A DNA stretch of 64,000 nt from Taxillus chinensis (lineage: Eukaryota > Streptophyta > Magnoliopsida > Santalales > Loranthaceae), in NCBI GenBank assembly GCA_023512835.1, contig CM042085.1:37650324-37714323 (forward strand). Reading direction: 5' to 3'. The notes under the pieces are model-generated. The model was given only the letters and a program-made list of their open reading frames with translations, was not told where the DNA came from and searched no databases. Positions within the stretch are counted from its first letter, which is position 1. Each line of letters begins with the position of its first letter. The position numbers and the translations under genes were made by a program. Below, piece by piece: positions 1-11,080 of this stretch.

Positions 1-1594
1 TTAAAAGAACCTCAAGCTTGAGTGAGGAGTCCAAGAGTCCAAGGCCCCATTGCGGATAATGATCAACACGCTAGGGACCATACTAAACCTCGCTAACCTA
101 GATTGTGATAAACCCGGGTATAGGGTTATGCATGGATACAACAAGTAGGGAAAGCAGTAAATCACAACTATCATGTCATGTTTTTGTAATAACGAATATC
201 ATGGCAATTAAAGCATATAAATGAATCAAAATTACAGCTGCAAAAAGAAACAAAATGACAGTTATTATGGCAGTTAAAGTAACTACACAACAGTTTGGGA
301 ATACCCGTATTTGCCTAAATAGATGTTTTGGAGAATTTCGCGTAGTCACTTTTCCGGGTAGTTTGACCAGGGGCATTGACCGTCTTTTGGCAAGTTTGAC
401 TTTTTCCAATGAAAGTTGTTTTGGTCATAACTTCTTCGTTTTTCAACAGAATTGGGCTCAGTAAAGTGCATTATTCTCTGAATTTCATCCTCTATCCCCT
501 GGTATTGGTCTTGGGGTACTTCAGGGACTTGTAGCAAAGGTCATCCATTTTGGGCTTTCCCGTTCGTGTAAGTGTATCCATTTGTGCAAATTTATGGACC
601 TGTTCAACAAGGTATATGGCATGGGCAGAATGGTATATATAAAAACATGGGGTTAGTATGTCCAACCCGAACAAAATGGAGTCCAACAACAACTACCACC
701 CCATATTACCTAAAAAAATTTGCATAGATCAATAAAATAAGATTTTTTACGAGTTGAGTTGGAAAGAAAAAAGTTGAAGACGAAATTGAAAGGGATTAAA
801 AGAATTAGTAATGCAATTGATTTATGGATGTCTGGTTATCAAATTTAGTACATGGTTTTGAAAGGTCATTATATTGGGAAAGATTGGAAGCTATATAAAA
901 TAGTTGAATTTCATTGATGTTCCTCCCCCTCATTCAAGGATAACAATTATTGGTGTTATTTTTAAGTGTTTTCTAGAATGCGATATTGAAAATAAAGTGT
1001 GCACAATGATAGTTAATAATGCTAGATATAATAATGTGTGTGTGTGTGTATATGTGTGTGTGAGAATTCAATAAAAGGAAGTCTTCTTTTTTATACAACA
1101 CATTTTTGGACCCGATTTCATCTAGTTTGGATATACAATCATAGTCAGCAAATGAAGCCAAAACTTGAGGATCGCTTTTATGAAACTTTATAATGCCCTA
1201 GAACTAGTATCAAATTATAGAGGAGGAAAATAAAAATACCTCTTCAAAAAAAAACATAAACAAGAAAAACTCTCAGAGACTAAAATTAGGTATCAAATTT
1301 TGAATGTTATGGAGGTGTGAGAGTACTTCTTCTTTTCCCACACATAACTAACTCTTGAACGTTTTCTTTGAAACCATAGATCATTCTTAGGTGGCCAATT
1401 GCACCTCCAAATCACGATTGGTGGCGACTCCTCATTTTGTTTTATGTTTTATTATTAGTTTAATCATATATGTTTTTGTTTATGAGTCATCATTGAAGGA
1501 TAACTCAGTAACTATGCTATCTCATTGAGTACCAAAAAACTAATAATAAGCTCAGACAAAAACAAATAATGACACACATGATTTGGATGGAGAG
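1..1594. other. AT-rich intergenic DNA, no gene recognised
   Basis: No reading frame here shows a domain I recognise. Short frames on both strands are compatible with chance. A TG dinucleotide run lies at about 1034-1062. Around 1400-1430 a phrase containing GGTGGCGACTCC resembles sequence found near primer sites of some plant gypsy elements, but no LTR or coding region accompanies it. Confidence 0.6.
1034..1062. repeat. TG dinucleotide microsatellite
   Basis: About 14 TG units, interrupted once by TATA, seen directly. It lies in non-coding AT-rich DNA. Confidence 0.85.
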
Positions 1595-2281
1595 TTGTTT
1601 CATGTTCCTTTTTGTGCAAATGTTCTCAATATTATAGTACAATATGGTCTTTCTGATATCATTGAAAATATTTGAGAAAGTGTTAGATTTATTGGAGCTT
1701 TGAAGGCACACCTTAATAGCTTTAAAAAAATAAAAACTCAATTGAAATTGTCATCCAAAACATTTGTGCTAGATTGTTATACTTAATGGATTGCAATATT
1801 TGCCATGTTGCTAGAATTTCATGTTGTTTCTTGAGATTCAAAGATAAATATATTGATTATTACTATTTACCAAGTGATGAGGATTGGGAAAGCCGAGGAA
1901 GTATGTAGTTTTTTGGCTTTCTTTCATGAGATAATAAAGTTAATATCAAGCATGTAAACTTAATTTCTTTATTTTTTATTATATTTAATTATGATATTAT
2001 TATAATTGTTTTATTACAAATTTGATGGTTTTTTCAAAACCTTATTATATTTTATAGGGAGTGAGTTGTTTACATCCAATATGTTTTTACCTGAATTATG
2101 AAGGATAAATGATGTTTTAAATGAAAAGGCTACATACAAGTAATATTTGAAGCAAAATTTTTGCCCAGGTGATAAAATGATTAATATTTATCGTGCACAT
2201 TGTGAACTAAAAGTATTGAAGTTCTAATATGAAGAGAAGATTTTGTTTTGGCCTTGGTATGAAATTAAAAGAAATATGAAA
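1595..2281 (+). pseudogene. Decayed hAT-superfamily transposase fragment
   Basis: Read across frameshifts and stops, the plus strand gives phrases typical of plant hAT (Ac-like, zinc-finger BED) transposases. Near 1600-1730 there is a cysteine/asparagine/leucine stretch followed by IIVQYGL and ESVRFIGALKAH. Near 1865-1950 there is LPSDEDWE and then AEEVCSFLAFFHEIIKLISS. Near 2065-2130 there is a TSNMFLPEL block and INDVLNEKAT. These match the order of the middle part of the transposase, including the DUF4413-type region. No terminal inverted repeats were found. The right end is cut by the copia insertion at 2287, and the continuation right of 55809 was not recognised. The fragment is non-functional. 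Confidence 0.7.
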
Positions 2282-2286
2282 GTAAG
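2282..2286. repeat. Target-site duplication of element B, left copy (GTAAG)
   Basis: GTAAG directly precedes the TG end of the LTR at 2287. It is repeated exactly at 55805-55809 after the CA end of the other LTR. A perfect 5-bp direct repeat 53.5 kb apart marks the outer limits of the oldest insertion. Confidence 0.85.
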
Positions 2287-3057
2287 TGTTGGTCCTGGAG
2301 AGCCTAAAGGGGGGGGGGGTGAATAGGCTCTTTGAAAATTCTTTCTCTCTCTTAATGGCTTAGACACCCAATCTAGTTAAACGGATAAAATCAGTGCGGA
2401 AGATTAACCAGGTAGTGGAAGTATGTTGCTTTATTATCTGAAGATAATTACAACAAAGCAAAACAGCGTTTTAGCTGATTACAACACAACACTCTATTAT
2501 AGTTACACACACTTGGCAGTGAATCTTTGTGTTTGGCTTTTTACAAGATATACGCTTATGAGTGTATGAGTACAAGTAAGCACGCACTTTTAATTTATAT
2601 TGCTTCAGGCATATATATAGACATCCTAGAAATCTATCTTGGAACTGCATTTTCCGAGCAGTGTGGAGCATTGAAGTTTTTCATCGGAAAATGCTGAAGC
2701 TTTAACTGCTGCGGATGTGGAGCTCGAAATATTGGAAGCATAATTTGTAATGAATTCTTTGCTTGATTCCAATTGCATTCGAAACTGCATCCACATCTCC
2801 GTGTGTTCCACGTGTCAGACAATTTAGATATTCAATCAGTTTGTCTTACATCAGGACGTAGCGAGCTGCTAGCATTAATTGTGGCTTGGAGAGACGAAGC
2901 AACGTCTTCGTGGTCCATTGCAAGGTTCCTTACTCCGCATGAACGAAGCTCGGATCCTTACTCCGTATCAGTGATTGCTTGCTCCGTATGAATGAAGTCC
3001 TGGAATCCTTATTCCGTGTCAGCGCTTCCTTACTCCGCATGAGTAGTGGTTCGGAGA
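2287..3057 (-). repeat. Element B 3' LTR, truncated
   Basis: Closely matches 54483-55210 on the same strand, beginning with TGTTGGTCC (minus-strand LTR end GGACCAACA) and a C/G homopolymer. Homology stops at about 3057 within the phrase GTGGTTCGGAGA, where A-type LTR sequence takes over. The missing part corresponds to about 55215-55804. Confidence 0.85.
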
Positions 3058-3268
3058 TCTGTTGAGAAAAGAGCATTAACTCTTATCTCTGTTTTGACTG
3101 ATAGTTTATTATCACTCACCTTATCCTTACAATACTTCTGTCATCTTCTCCATAAATACTTCCATCATAGTCATCTGTAGCAGGAATCCAAAACCCAGCT
3201 AACAGTCTTGCTTCCGCACACAAAGAGAGTCTATTCACCCCCCCTCTAGACTCACTTTGGGACCTACA
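3054..3268 (+). repeat. Element A 5' LTR, only the last ~214 bp
   Basis: Matches 17970-18188 almost base for base, from GAGATCTGTTGAG to GGGACCT, and ends in CTACA before the primer-binding site. The start of the LTR is missing. It shares a 4-base overlap, GAGA (3054-3057), with the element B LTR to its left. Confidence 0.9.
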
Positions 3269-3270
3269 AT

Positions 3271-3282
3271 TGGTATCAGAGC
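3271..3282 (+). other. Primer-binding site, element A (initiator tRNA-Met)
   Basis: TGGTATCAGAGC lies two bases after the LTR end, the standard plant copia primer site complementary to the 3' end of initiator methionine tRNA. Confidence 0.9.
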
Positions 3283-3318
3283 AGTTCTACAACTCTGTAG
3301 AGATCCCTATTGGCCGAC

Positions 3319-5465
3319 ATGGATTCCAGCAGTGCAGCTCCAGCTCCCGAGCGAGCTCTAGTTCCTGTTGAGGAACTTGAAGCCAGTCGTGTTCCATAGG
3401 AAGGAGCGACTGGAGACCAGGAGCAGGAAGAACTGAGTACCAGCAGCAATAAGAAAGAACAAGAAGACTTCTATGATGTTTTACCTGGCTCATCCTCCCA
3501 AGTACCCATGTGCACACCCACGCGCTTTTCCAAATGGAAAGCTAAAATGAGAGCACACCTAGACATGCTCGACACCTATCTCTGGGAAACAATAAAGAAC
3601 GGACCTTTCACACCAAAGAGTATGCAGAGAGGTCGGCTAATGACGAAAGACCCGGATAGTTGGTCTAAGGTGGAGCAGAGGAAACTAAAGCTCGGCTTCA
3701 AGGCAAAAACCATACTTTTCTCTGCACTCGATGATGACATGTTCACGGATGTGCAAGATCTTGAGACTACTAAAGAGGTATGGGACAAACTCTGTCTCAT
3801 CTATGAAGGAGATGAGCAAATACAGGACAACAAGATCTCCATGCTCAAACAAGAGTATGAAGCCTACAGATGTGAACCGAAAGAGTCACTGGACAGTATC
3901 TACAAATGGTTCACAGGTCTGATTCAACGGATGAAGACTTACAACGTTGAGATCTCTCAAAAGGACAAAAATGACAAATTTCGAGATCTCTACCCTTGAG
4001 ACTGGATAAAGACATCAGCCATCCGTCACCTAAGGAATGGAAGACTTGTGCCTTGGAAGCATTATACGGGGATCTCAAGACGTTCGAAATGCAAAAGGAA
4101 GAACTTGAGGCATTTGAGAATCCTTCCAAGAAAAAGGAGAAGTCTGTTGCCTTTAAGGCTGCTGCTGAACCACGGGAACTGTCTTCAGAAGAGGAAAAAG
4201 ATGAAGCTGGTGAACTTGGCTCAGAGAGTGCCTCAGATGAAGAAGTGGCATTTCTGATCAAGAAACTGCTGAAGAGAAGGGGGAACTATAAAAGGAAAGC
4301 AAGGCAGTCTTCCTCATCTTTCTCTAAGGGAAAAGATAAGGACAAGTTGCAATGTTATCACTGCAACAAGCCCGGCCATTTCACTGCTGACTGTTATAAG
4401 CTGAAGAGGGAGAAAAAGGAGGCAGCTGAGCAGAAGAAGAAGACCAAAGGCTCCTCAAGCAGAAAGGATGACAAGCGAAAGAAGGCTCTTGTTACCAACA
4501 AGTTCAATAGTGAAACCGAGGAGGAAGAAGAGTCATCTGATGAGGAGAAGAAAGAAAAAGGTCTCATCTGTTTCATTGCTGACCATTCACCTCCCCTCAA
4601 GGTAAGAACTTATGAACAGCTCTACATTGAATATGAAGATACCTATAGAGCTCTTAAAGAAATGGAGGAACAATTTTTTCCTATGAAAGCTGACAAAGAA
4701 AGATACTATTCTAAACTGGAACGGCTTTCATGTGAATATAGAGATTCTATAGATGATTATGAAAGAATAGAGAGAAGATTAAGGGCTGAAGTAAGTGAGA
4801 TGAGAAGCACACACGATGATCTTTTGGACAAAGCTGGTCAACTAAAATTAGCTAATAAAGACATCGATAGACTTGAAAAGGAACTAGCTGAAACCAAAGC
4901 AGAACTGGAAAAGAAAAGACAAATCCGTCAAAAGTGGCAAGACTCTGCTGAGATTGCAGCCCACTTTAGGACTACTCCAGATGTTAAAAGTCTAGCCTTA
5001 GGACTAGGCTTCTCTGAAGACCAAATAGCCAAGGCCCAGACTTACCCTGTTCAGACCAAGTGTCTTTCTAACTTTATTCCTGCTGGCAGTGTGCTCGTTG
5101 AGTGTGGAAAGGAGGTTCAAATGGCTGTTGCTAGTTCACCCAAACAAGTAACACCCGAACTCAAAGACCTGGGTACTGTTGCATCTCATGACAGTGATGC
5201 AGTAGTTACTAGGAAAGAACTGAAAGCTGAACCCTCAGTCAACCTGTCCTCTATATCCCAATGCAAGGGTAAGGGTGTAGTTATCACAGAGACAAAACCA
5301 AGTAGACACACTACTACATTGGAGACTGGTTCATCCAGTAAGGCTGCTGCCTTCCAGCCTAAGTTTGTCTCTGATGGAGGAGCTAAGAACGGTCTAGGAT
5401 ACGTGAGAAAATCTAGGAAACCTCTTAACCCTCTAGCAAAACCCTTGAGACAGTGTTCAAACTAA
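3319..5465 (+). pseudogene. Element A gag (capsid/nucleocapsid), interrupted
   Basis: The Gag precursor would form the particle shell and bind the RNA genome. An ATG at 3319 opens a frame that meets one TAG at 3397 (probably from CAG), continues to about 3980, then shifts into the frame that runs to 5465. The first part has the copia capsid region (UBN2-type, with SKWKAKM and an EVWDKL phrase). The second part has one CCHC zinc knuckle near 4353-4395 (C-x2-C-x4-H-x4-C), acidic and lysine-rich stretches, a long charged coiled-coil-like stretch (about 4600-4960), and a basic tail. The long extension after the knuckle is usual for Sirevirus gag. Without the stop and the shift it would be about 715 codons. 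Confidence 0.85.
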
Positions 5466-6260
5466 ACCTGTCACATGCCCCATCTGATATGAAGTTGGAC
5501 ACCTCTCCTATCAGTGCAGATTCTACCCTGAGTATCTCAGGATGGAGATTGCCACAAAAATCAAGGTAAATCTTAAACAGCTTAATTTAACTAAAAATCT
5601 GCAGTGCAACCGCAACTCTGATAGGAAGAAACATAACAAGCACACACAAGCTACCCATTCAAAAGATTTAAAGACCAAGCCTGTGAAGAAAACTGACAAA
5701 CCTGTGCATGCTAAAGTCGTAAAGACAATAATAAGAAAGGAAAACATGCTGAAAATCGAAGATCAACCATGCAAATGAATATAATGAAGGATCACCAAGA
5801 GTAGCATGGAAAGTTAAATCTGCTCCTTATTGGAAACCTAAATTGTCACCTGTAGCTTTCACTTACCCAAAACCCAATCTTAATTGGGCCCCCAAGACTT
5901 AGTTGCTCATTGTGCAGAACAGTGCACAGAAGCTAAAAGCAACCACCGGAAACAAAAGATCAATTCCAGCCAGTTGGTATCTTGATAGTGCCTTCGTGCA
6001 CATGACAGATGATGCCTCTCTATTAAGTGAGGTAAAGGAGGTTACGACTTCATCTGTCACATTCGGGGACAACAAAAAGGGTAAGATTGTTGGTAAGGGT
6101 ACTCTCTCTAATGGTTCTGTGTCCATTCAAAATGTATCTGTTGTTCAAGGTCTTAAACATAACCTGTTGAACATAAGTCAATTGTGTGACAAGGGTTATG
6201 AAGTTTTGTTCACTAAACACACCGCACGCTTATGGACCCTGTCTCCAAAGAGGTGAAACT
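5466..6260 (+). pseudogene. Element A linker and aspartic protease, decayed
   Basis: After the gag stop comes a lysine-rich linker with several stops. A frame at 5903-6256 then carries the copia protease. The active-site phrase reads D-S-A instead of D-S-G (about 5985), so the catalytic loop is altered and activity is unlikely. Downstream, the phrase GLKHNLLNISQLCDKG is typical of the copia protease C-terminal part. The protease would normally cut the polyprotein inside particles. Confidence 0.75.
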
Positions 6261-6349
6261 AAATGGACATAGACAAGGCAATGTCTACAAGTTGGTCTTT
6301 GGTAATGCTCAATCTGATGAACCAATTTGTTTTCTGGTCCAAAGCTTCA

Positions 6350-7679
6350 CCTGACATTAGTTGGTTGTGGCATAAGAGATTTGGCCATTTAAACTTCAAG
6401 ACTATGTCTAAACTGGCATCTCCTGGATTTGGTTAAGGGCTTACCCAAGCATGTTTATGAGAAAGAACACCCGTGTAGGGATTGTCAGCTGGGTAAGCAG
6501 GTTAAACATTCTTTTAAGAGTATAGATAAAACCTCAATTACACAACCACTCGAACTTCTGCACATGGACCTATGTGGACCAATAAATGTGTCTTCCCTAT
6601 CTGGTGCATGATACTTTCTTGCAGTAGTAGATGACTATACCAGATACACGTGGGTCATGTTTCTCAAAAACAAAACTGAAACATTTGAGAATCTTGTTGA
6701 ACTCTTCAATTGGGTCACAAATGTTAAGAGTCTCTCTATTAAGTACATTCGTAGCGATCATGGCAAGGAATTTGAATTTTCTGATATGTTAGAGTTTTGT
6801 ACTGAACATGGTATCTAGCATAATTTCTCAACACCAGGAACTCCACAACAAAATGGAGTAGCTGAAAGAAAGAATCGAACATTAGTTGAAGCAGCTAGAA
6901 CCATGTTGACAGGAGCTCAGTTCCCAAAATCCCTATGGGCTGAAGCTGTTGCCACTACTTGTTATGTACAAAATAGAACTCTAATTAACAAACAAGCCAT
7001 GAAAACACCCTATGAGTTATGGAACGGAAGGAGACCAAACATTGGTTACCTAAGGATCTTCGGGTGTACTTTCTACATTCTGAACAATGGCAAGGATTAC
7101 TTGAACAAGTTTGATGCCAAATCAGATGATGGATGCCTTGTTGGATATTCCATGACTAGCAAGGCTGATCATGTATTTAATAGAAGGACCAAAGTTGTTG
7201 AAGAGTCTATTCATGTTTCTTTTGATGAGACAAACCATGGAATGCGGAAAGGAGACCCAAATGTAAATGAAGTGCAGGACATTGTTATTGTAGAAGACCA
7301 AGACACAGATAATCCCACTACAACAGAAACATTGGAAGATGCACCTGAACCTGATGACCACAGAGCTGAACCAGTTGCTGAGGAACTAAGTCAAAAATCA
7401 GCAAAAAACCATGACTCTAACATTTAACCTGTTTAGACTCTGCCACCTATACCAGCCCAAGAACCTGACATTGAGAAATTGGGCATTCATCATGAAGAAA
7501 GAGAAGACCTTCCAAAGACAAGAAGAAGGTTAAAGGACCACCCTTCTGAACTGATAATTGGAGATCCAGCTGCACGAGTTAAAACAAGAGCTGCCACACT
7601 TCATGAAAATCTGTATATGTGCTTCCTATCACAAGTGGAGCCAAAATCAGTTGACGATGCAGTTCAGGATCGCCATTAG
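6350..7679 (+). pseudogene. Element A integrase, interrupted
   Basis: Integrase inserts the cDNA into the host genome. The HHCC finger is seen near 6368-6490 (WHKRFGHLN and CRDCQLGKQ). The catalytic core follows, with MDLCGP, a DDYTRYTW phrase, an RSDHGKEF phrase and PQQNGVAERKNR (glutamate of DDE). Stops interrupt it at 6609-6611 and 6816-6818 (CAG to TAG), and near 7425. The C-terminal part (6903-7427) is the copia GAG-pre/IN tail with FGCTFYILNNGK and the long acidic linker to RT. Damage is mostly point-like, so the copy is old but recognisable. Confidence 0.8.
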
Positions 7680-8400
7680 ATTGATGCAATGCAAGAAGAA
7701 TTAAATCAGTTCAAAAGACAGAGTATGGGAGTTCGTCAACAGGCCCAGATCACAGCAAGTCATTGGCGTGAAATGGATTTTCAGAAACAAACTTGATGCT
7801 GATGGTGTTGTGATCAGAAACAAGGCCAGACTGGTTGCAAAAGGATATAGACAAGAAGAAGGAATCGATTATGATGAAACCTTTGCACAAGTTGCTAGAC
7901 TGGAGGCCATTCGCATGTTCTTAGCCTATGCAGCATTCAAGGACTTCAAAGTTTATCAGATGGATGTCAAGAGTGCTTTCTTGAATGGAGACCTCCAAGA
8001 AGAAGTCTATGTTGAACAACCTCCCGGATTTCTAGAGCCAAACCAAGAGCACAAGGTATACAAACTGAAAAAGGCTCTTTATGGACTAAAACAAGCTCCC
8101 AGAGCGTGGTATGAAACATTGTCAGAGTTTCTGATCAAAAATAAATTCAAAAAAGGTAAAATTGACCCCACACTGTTTCTCAAGGAAGGAAAAGGATCAC
8201 CCTTGACAGTCCAAATCTATGTGGATGACATCATATTCGGATCAAGGGACAAAAAGCAATGTGAAGACTTCTCTCATCTAATGAAAAGTCAATATGAAAT
8301 GAGTATGATGGGAGAACTCTCATTCTTCCTTGGACTGGAGGTCAAGTAGTTAGAGGATGGGATCTTTATCAGTCAAACTAAATATACAAAAGAGATTCTA
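7680..8400 (+). pseudogene. Element A reverse transcriptase
   Basis: RNA-dependent DNA polymerase (RVT_2 family). The open stretch 7768-8349 holds [43 protein letters not shown] and the catalytic YVDDIIFGS box (about 8218-8244), all intact. A TAG at 8347 (CAG origin likely) ends the open stretch just before the connection to RNase H. The upstream join, near 7677, has a TAG where the family usually has Trp. Confidence 0.85.
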
Positions 8401-9162
8401 AGAAGTTTAAGATGACTGATGTGACACACATGAAGACTCCCATTCCTACAAACGCCAAACTAGATATGGATGAAGCAAGAAAGGAGGTGGATATCTCATA
8501 ATACAGAAGCATGATTGGATCCTTGCTATATCTAACAGCAAGCAGACCTGACATAATGTTTGCAACATGTATCTGTGCCAGATACCAAGCTAATCCCAAG
8601 GAATCCCACTTGTCACATGTCAAGAGGATCATGCGGTATCTAAAGGGAACTAAAAATTTGGGACTATGGTATCCAAAAGAGTCTGATTTTAAACTGAGAG
8701 GATATTCAGATGCAGACTTTGCCGGATGCAGGATTGATAGAAAGAGCACAAGCGGAACATGCCAACTTTTAGGCAACAGACTTGTATCCTGGTTTAGCAA
8801 GAAACAGAACTCGGTCTCAACCTCCACAATTGGTTTGAATATATTCTTTGCAGGGAAGTTGTTGTGCTCAATTGCTTTGGATGGCCAGTCAACTATCAGA
8901 TTATGGGTTTGACCTGGCCGTACCTCTGTATTGTGACTATACAAGTGCCATTGCAATTTCCAACAATCCTGTTATGCATCCCAAAACCAAACACATTGAG
9001 GTCAGACATCACTTCATACGTGATCATGTGCTAAAGAAAGACATTTCCCTGGAGTATATATCCACCGACGACCAGCTTGCCGACATATTCACCAAACCAC
9101 TGCAAGAAGCCAGGTTCAATGAACTTTTGACAAAACTTGGCATGCTAGATTTAAATTCATAA
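8401..9162 (+). pseudogene. Element A RNase H
   Basis: RNase H removes the RNA strand during reverse transcription. Two overlapping frames (8511-8912 and 8848-9162) together cover the copia RNase H: SDADFAGC with the first catalytic Asp, the SWFSKKQ phrase, then after a frameshift near 8840 the CDYTSAIAISNNP and HIEVRHHFIRDHV phrases. The end, DIFTKPL, is the usual copia pol terminus. A TAA at 8499 replaces a CAA codon. Confidence 0.8.
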
Positions 9163-10885
9163 GTCTCATAGCATGTCTTGTGATTCATGCTATGTGTGAT
9201 TCATGCATATCTACCTGTGCATGAACTTAAGTTTCGGATTTAAGTTTCATTTCAACCTAATTACCTGTGCATGAACATAAGTATGTCACTTGTCCATAAC
9301 TATTTATATCTCCATGAAAATTAGTAATGACTAAGTGTGATTCATGCATATCTACTGTGTGAAAGTGAGAAATCACATGGATGAAACTTGCCACCTCTTG
9401 AACCTGGTTCAAGTCTTTTGTGCAACCTGTCATGAACCCTCAAGTCTTGAGTGAACTAAGTGCAATTCCCTTTATGTTTAACTCGGAAGATATTCCCACT
9501 ACTTGTTATTTTATTCTGAGTGAATATCATCTGTGCGGTATTGCATTCATTAACTAGCAGGAACTGTTGTATCTCATGGTACTGTTGGCTTGCACGGAAA
9601 GGATCCTCAATGATTTAATGCTCAAAGGATGATTGAGACTGTAGTATTTGAGAATCATAAAAAGCCTATTACTTAAGAAGAGCCACTACCTTTCACTAGA
9701 AAAAGGCAAGGTGAAAAAGACAAAAGCTAGACAATAGATTGATTGCCTATCTTAGGGGGGAGTCCTCACTATTCTCCCAGTTTGTGTCTCTGTTAGAGTA
9801 ATAGCTAGAGGTAAAATTGTATGATCATGTGATTCAAAAAGAGATTGCGTTGAGCTCTGTCCTTGTAAAAAGGCTCATGAATAAGCGCTAAAAATTAGTG
9901 CTCTACAAAAGCAAAGAGACAACTCACGCAGACAATCTGAATGATCAATCTCCAAACTCTACCTATACTGTGTTGTAAATTAAACAAGGATAGAGTGTGT
10001 GTTCTGATTCTCAATAGGGCCATCTTGTCTCTCAAGTCATCTATGTTGAACTGAAAATCATTGTTGGATCAGGGTTGTGGTAAGATTCGGTTGACCATGA
10101 GCTTACCAAACAGTGTAATTCTAGTTCCTGAATCAAACTCACATGCTGATCCGAGAGTGAGAGGGTGAGGCCTCCGTTGAGTGAGTTTTGCTAAATATGT
10201 GAGGAGACTCAGAATTCATGACTGGGTTGTTACAATTGATAAATCATGGTTTACTGGTTGCTATGTTAACATCGTGATCATTCTCACGCACAAGATGCAG
10301 TGTGATGAAGTACTTAATCATTTCTAAGGTAATTGGAGAGTTGAATAGTAGTAAGGCAGTAGCCATACATGTAAACCAGGTATTAGGGATGAAAGAAATC
10401 AAGTTCTGAATATGTAATTTCAATTCCATCAACAACACTTGTTCATCGTGAATATTATTATGTGAATTGTCATATGCTTTTCATGTGTGTTGTTGAGTGT
10501 TGATAAAGTCCAAAGAAATCCACCACTCGCTGAATTCACAGACGACCTCGAAGCAACTGCATCGAAGAACTGCGGGATCGAAGACTGCTGCTTCGAAGCT
10601 TTGAGGGTCGTAGCCTCGAAGCATCCAGCTTCGTAGAAGTTACTGTCCAAAGGATCGAAGCGAGATGAAGTCTGTCATTTACTATTCAAGCCTCGCAGAC
10701 ACGTCAACACGTCACTGTGCACTTAAAATGGAAGCTATACCGACTTAAGGGGTGACGTGGACTCATTGCTTGAATATCCCAATAGGTGGATCCGGATGAC
10801 AAAAAAGGCGGGTCGAAGAAAAGAACGTGAACCATGAAGACGAACCAACAGAGTGAGTGACTTCTATGATACACTTCTCAACTCA
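9163..10885 (+). other. Element A spacer between pol and ORF3
   Basis: No coding domain recognised. It has two copies of a phrase with ATTCATGCATATCTAC (near 9187 and 9337), and a polypurine-like TTAGGGGGGAG at about 9753-9763. From 10530 to 10680 there are many TCGAAG/TCGTAG words like those of this element's own LTR. ACGT-core words occur near 10690-10705 and 10752-10759, and CCAAT at 10779-10783. The right part is best read as the promoter of ORF3. Confidence 0.6.
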
Positions 10886-10893
10886 TATATAAG
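10886..10893 (+). promoter_or_regulatory. Probable TATA box for element A ORF3
   Basis: TATATAAG stands 188 bp before the ORF3 ATG at 11081. It is preceded by CCAAT and ACGT-core words and followed by a CT-rich leader, the usual arrangement of a plant polymerase II promoter. Transcription would start near 10915-10925. This is inferred from sequence alone. Confidence 0.5.
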
Positions 10894-10949
10894 TCACTGA
10901 TAGAGACGGAGCTCAAAGGTATGTTCGTCGTTTTCTCACTCGAACCCTA

Positions 10950-11072
10950 ACCCTAGAACTCTCTCTCTCTCTCTCTCTTCGACTCTGTCTCTTTGTCTCC
11001 TTCTCTCTCCCTTGACCACCTTCGAACCTTACAATCTCTCTCTACAAGTGTCTCTTTCTCTCTCTCTCTCTA
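10950..11072 (+). repeat. CT-rich leader of ORF3
   Basis: Runs of CT at 10960-10978, 10998-11010 and 11052-11070 give a pyrimidine-rich 5' leader, common in plant transcripts and also present downstream of TATA in the D and F LTRs. Confidence 0.7.
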
Positions 11073-11080
11073 CAAACTCA

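Noticed and set aside
2287..3268. Apparent complete LTR (TG...CA) belonging to element A
   Set aside because: Homology shows it is two pieces: element B 3' LTR in reverse to 3057 and element A LTR tail from 3054. The outer TSD GTAAG belongs to B.
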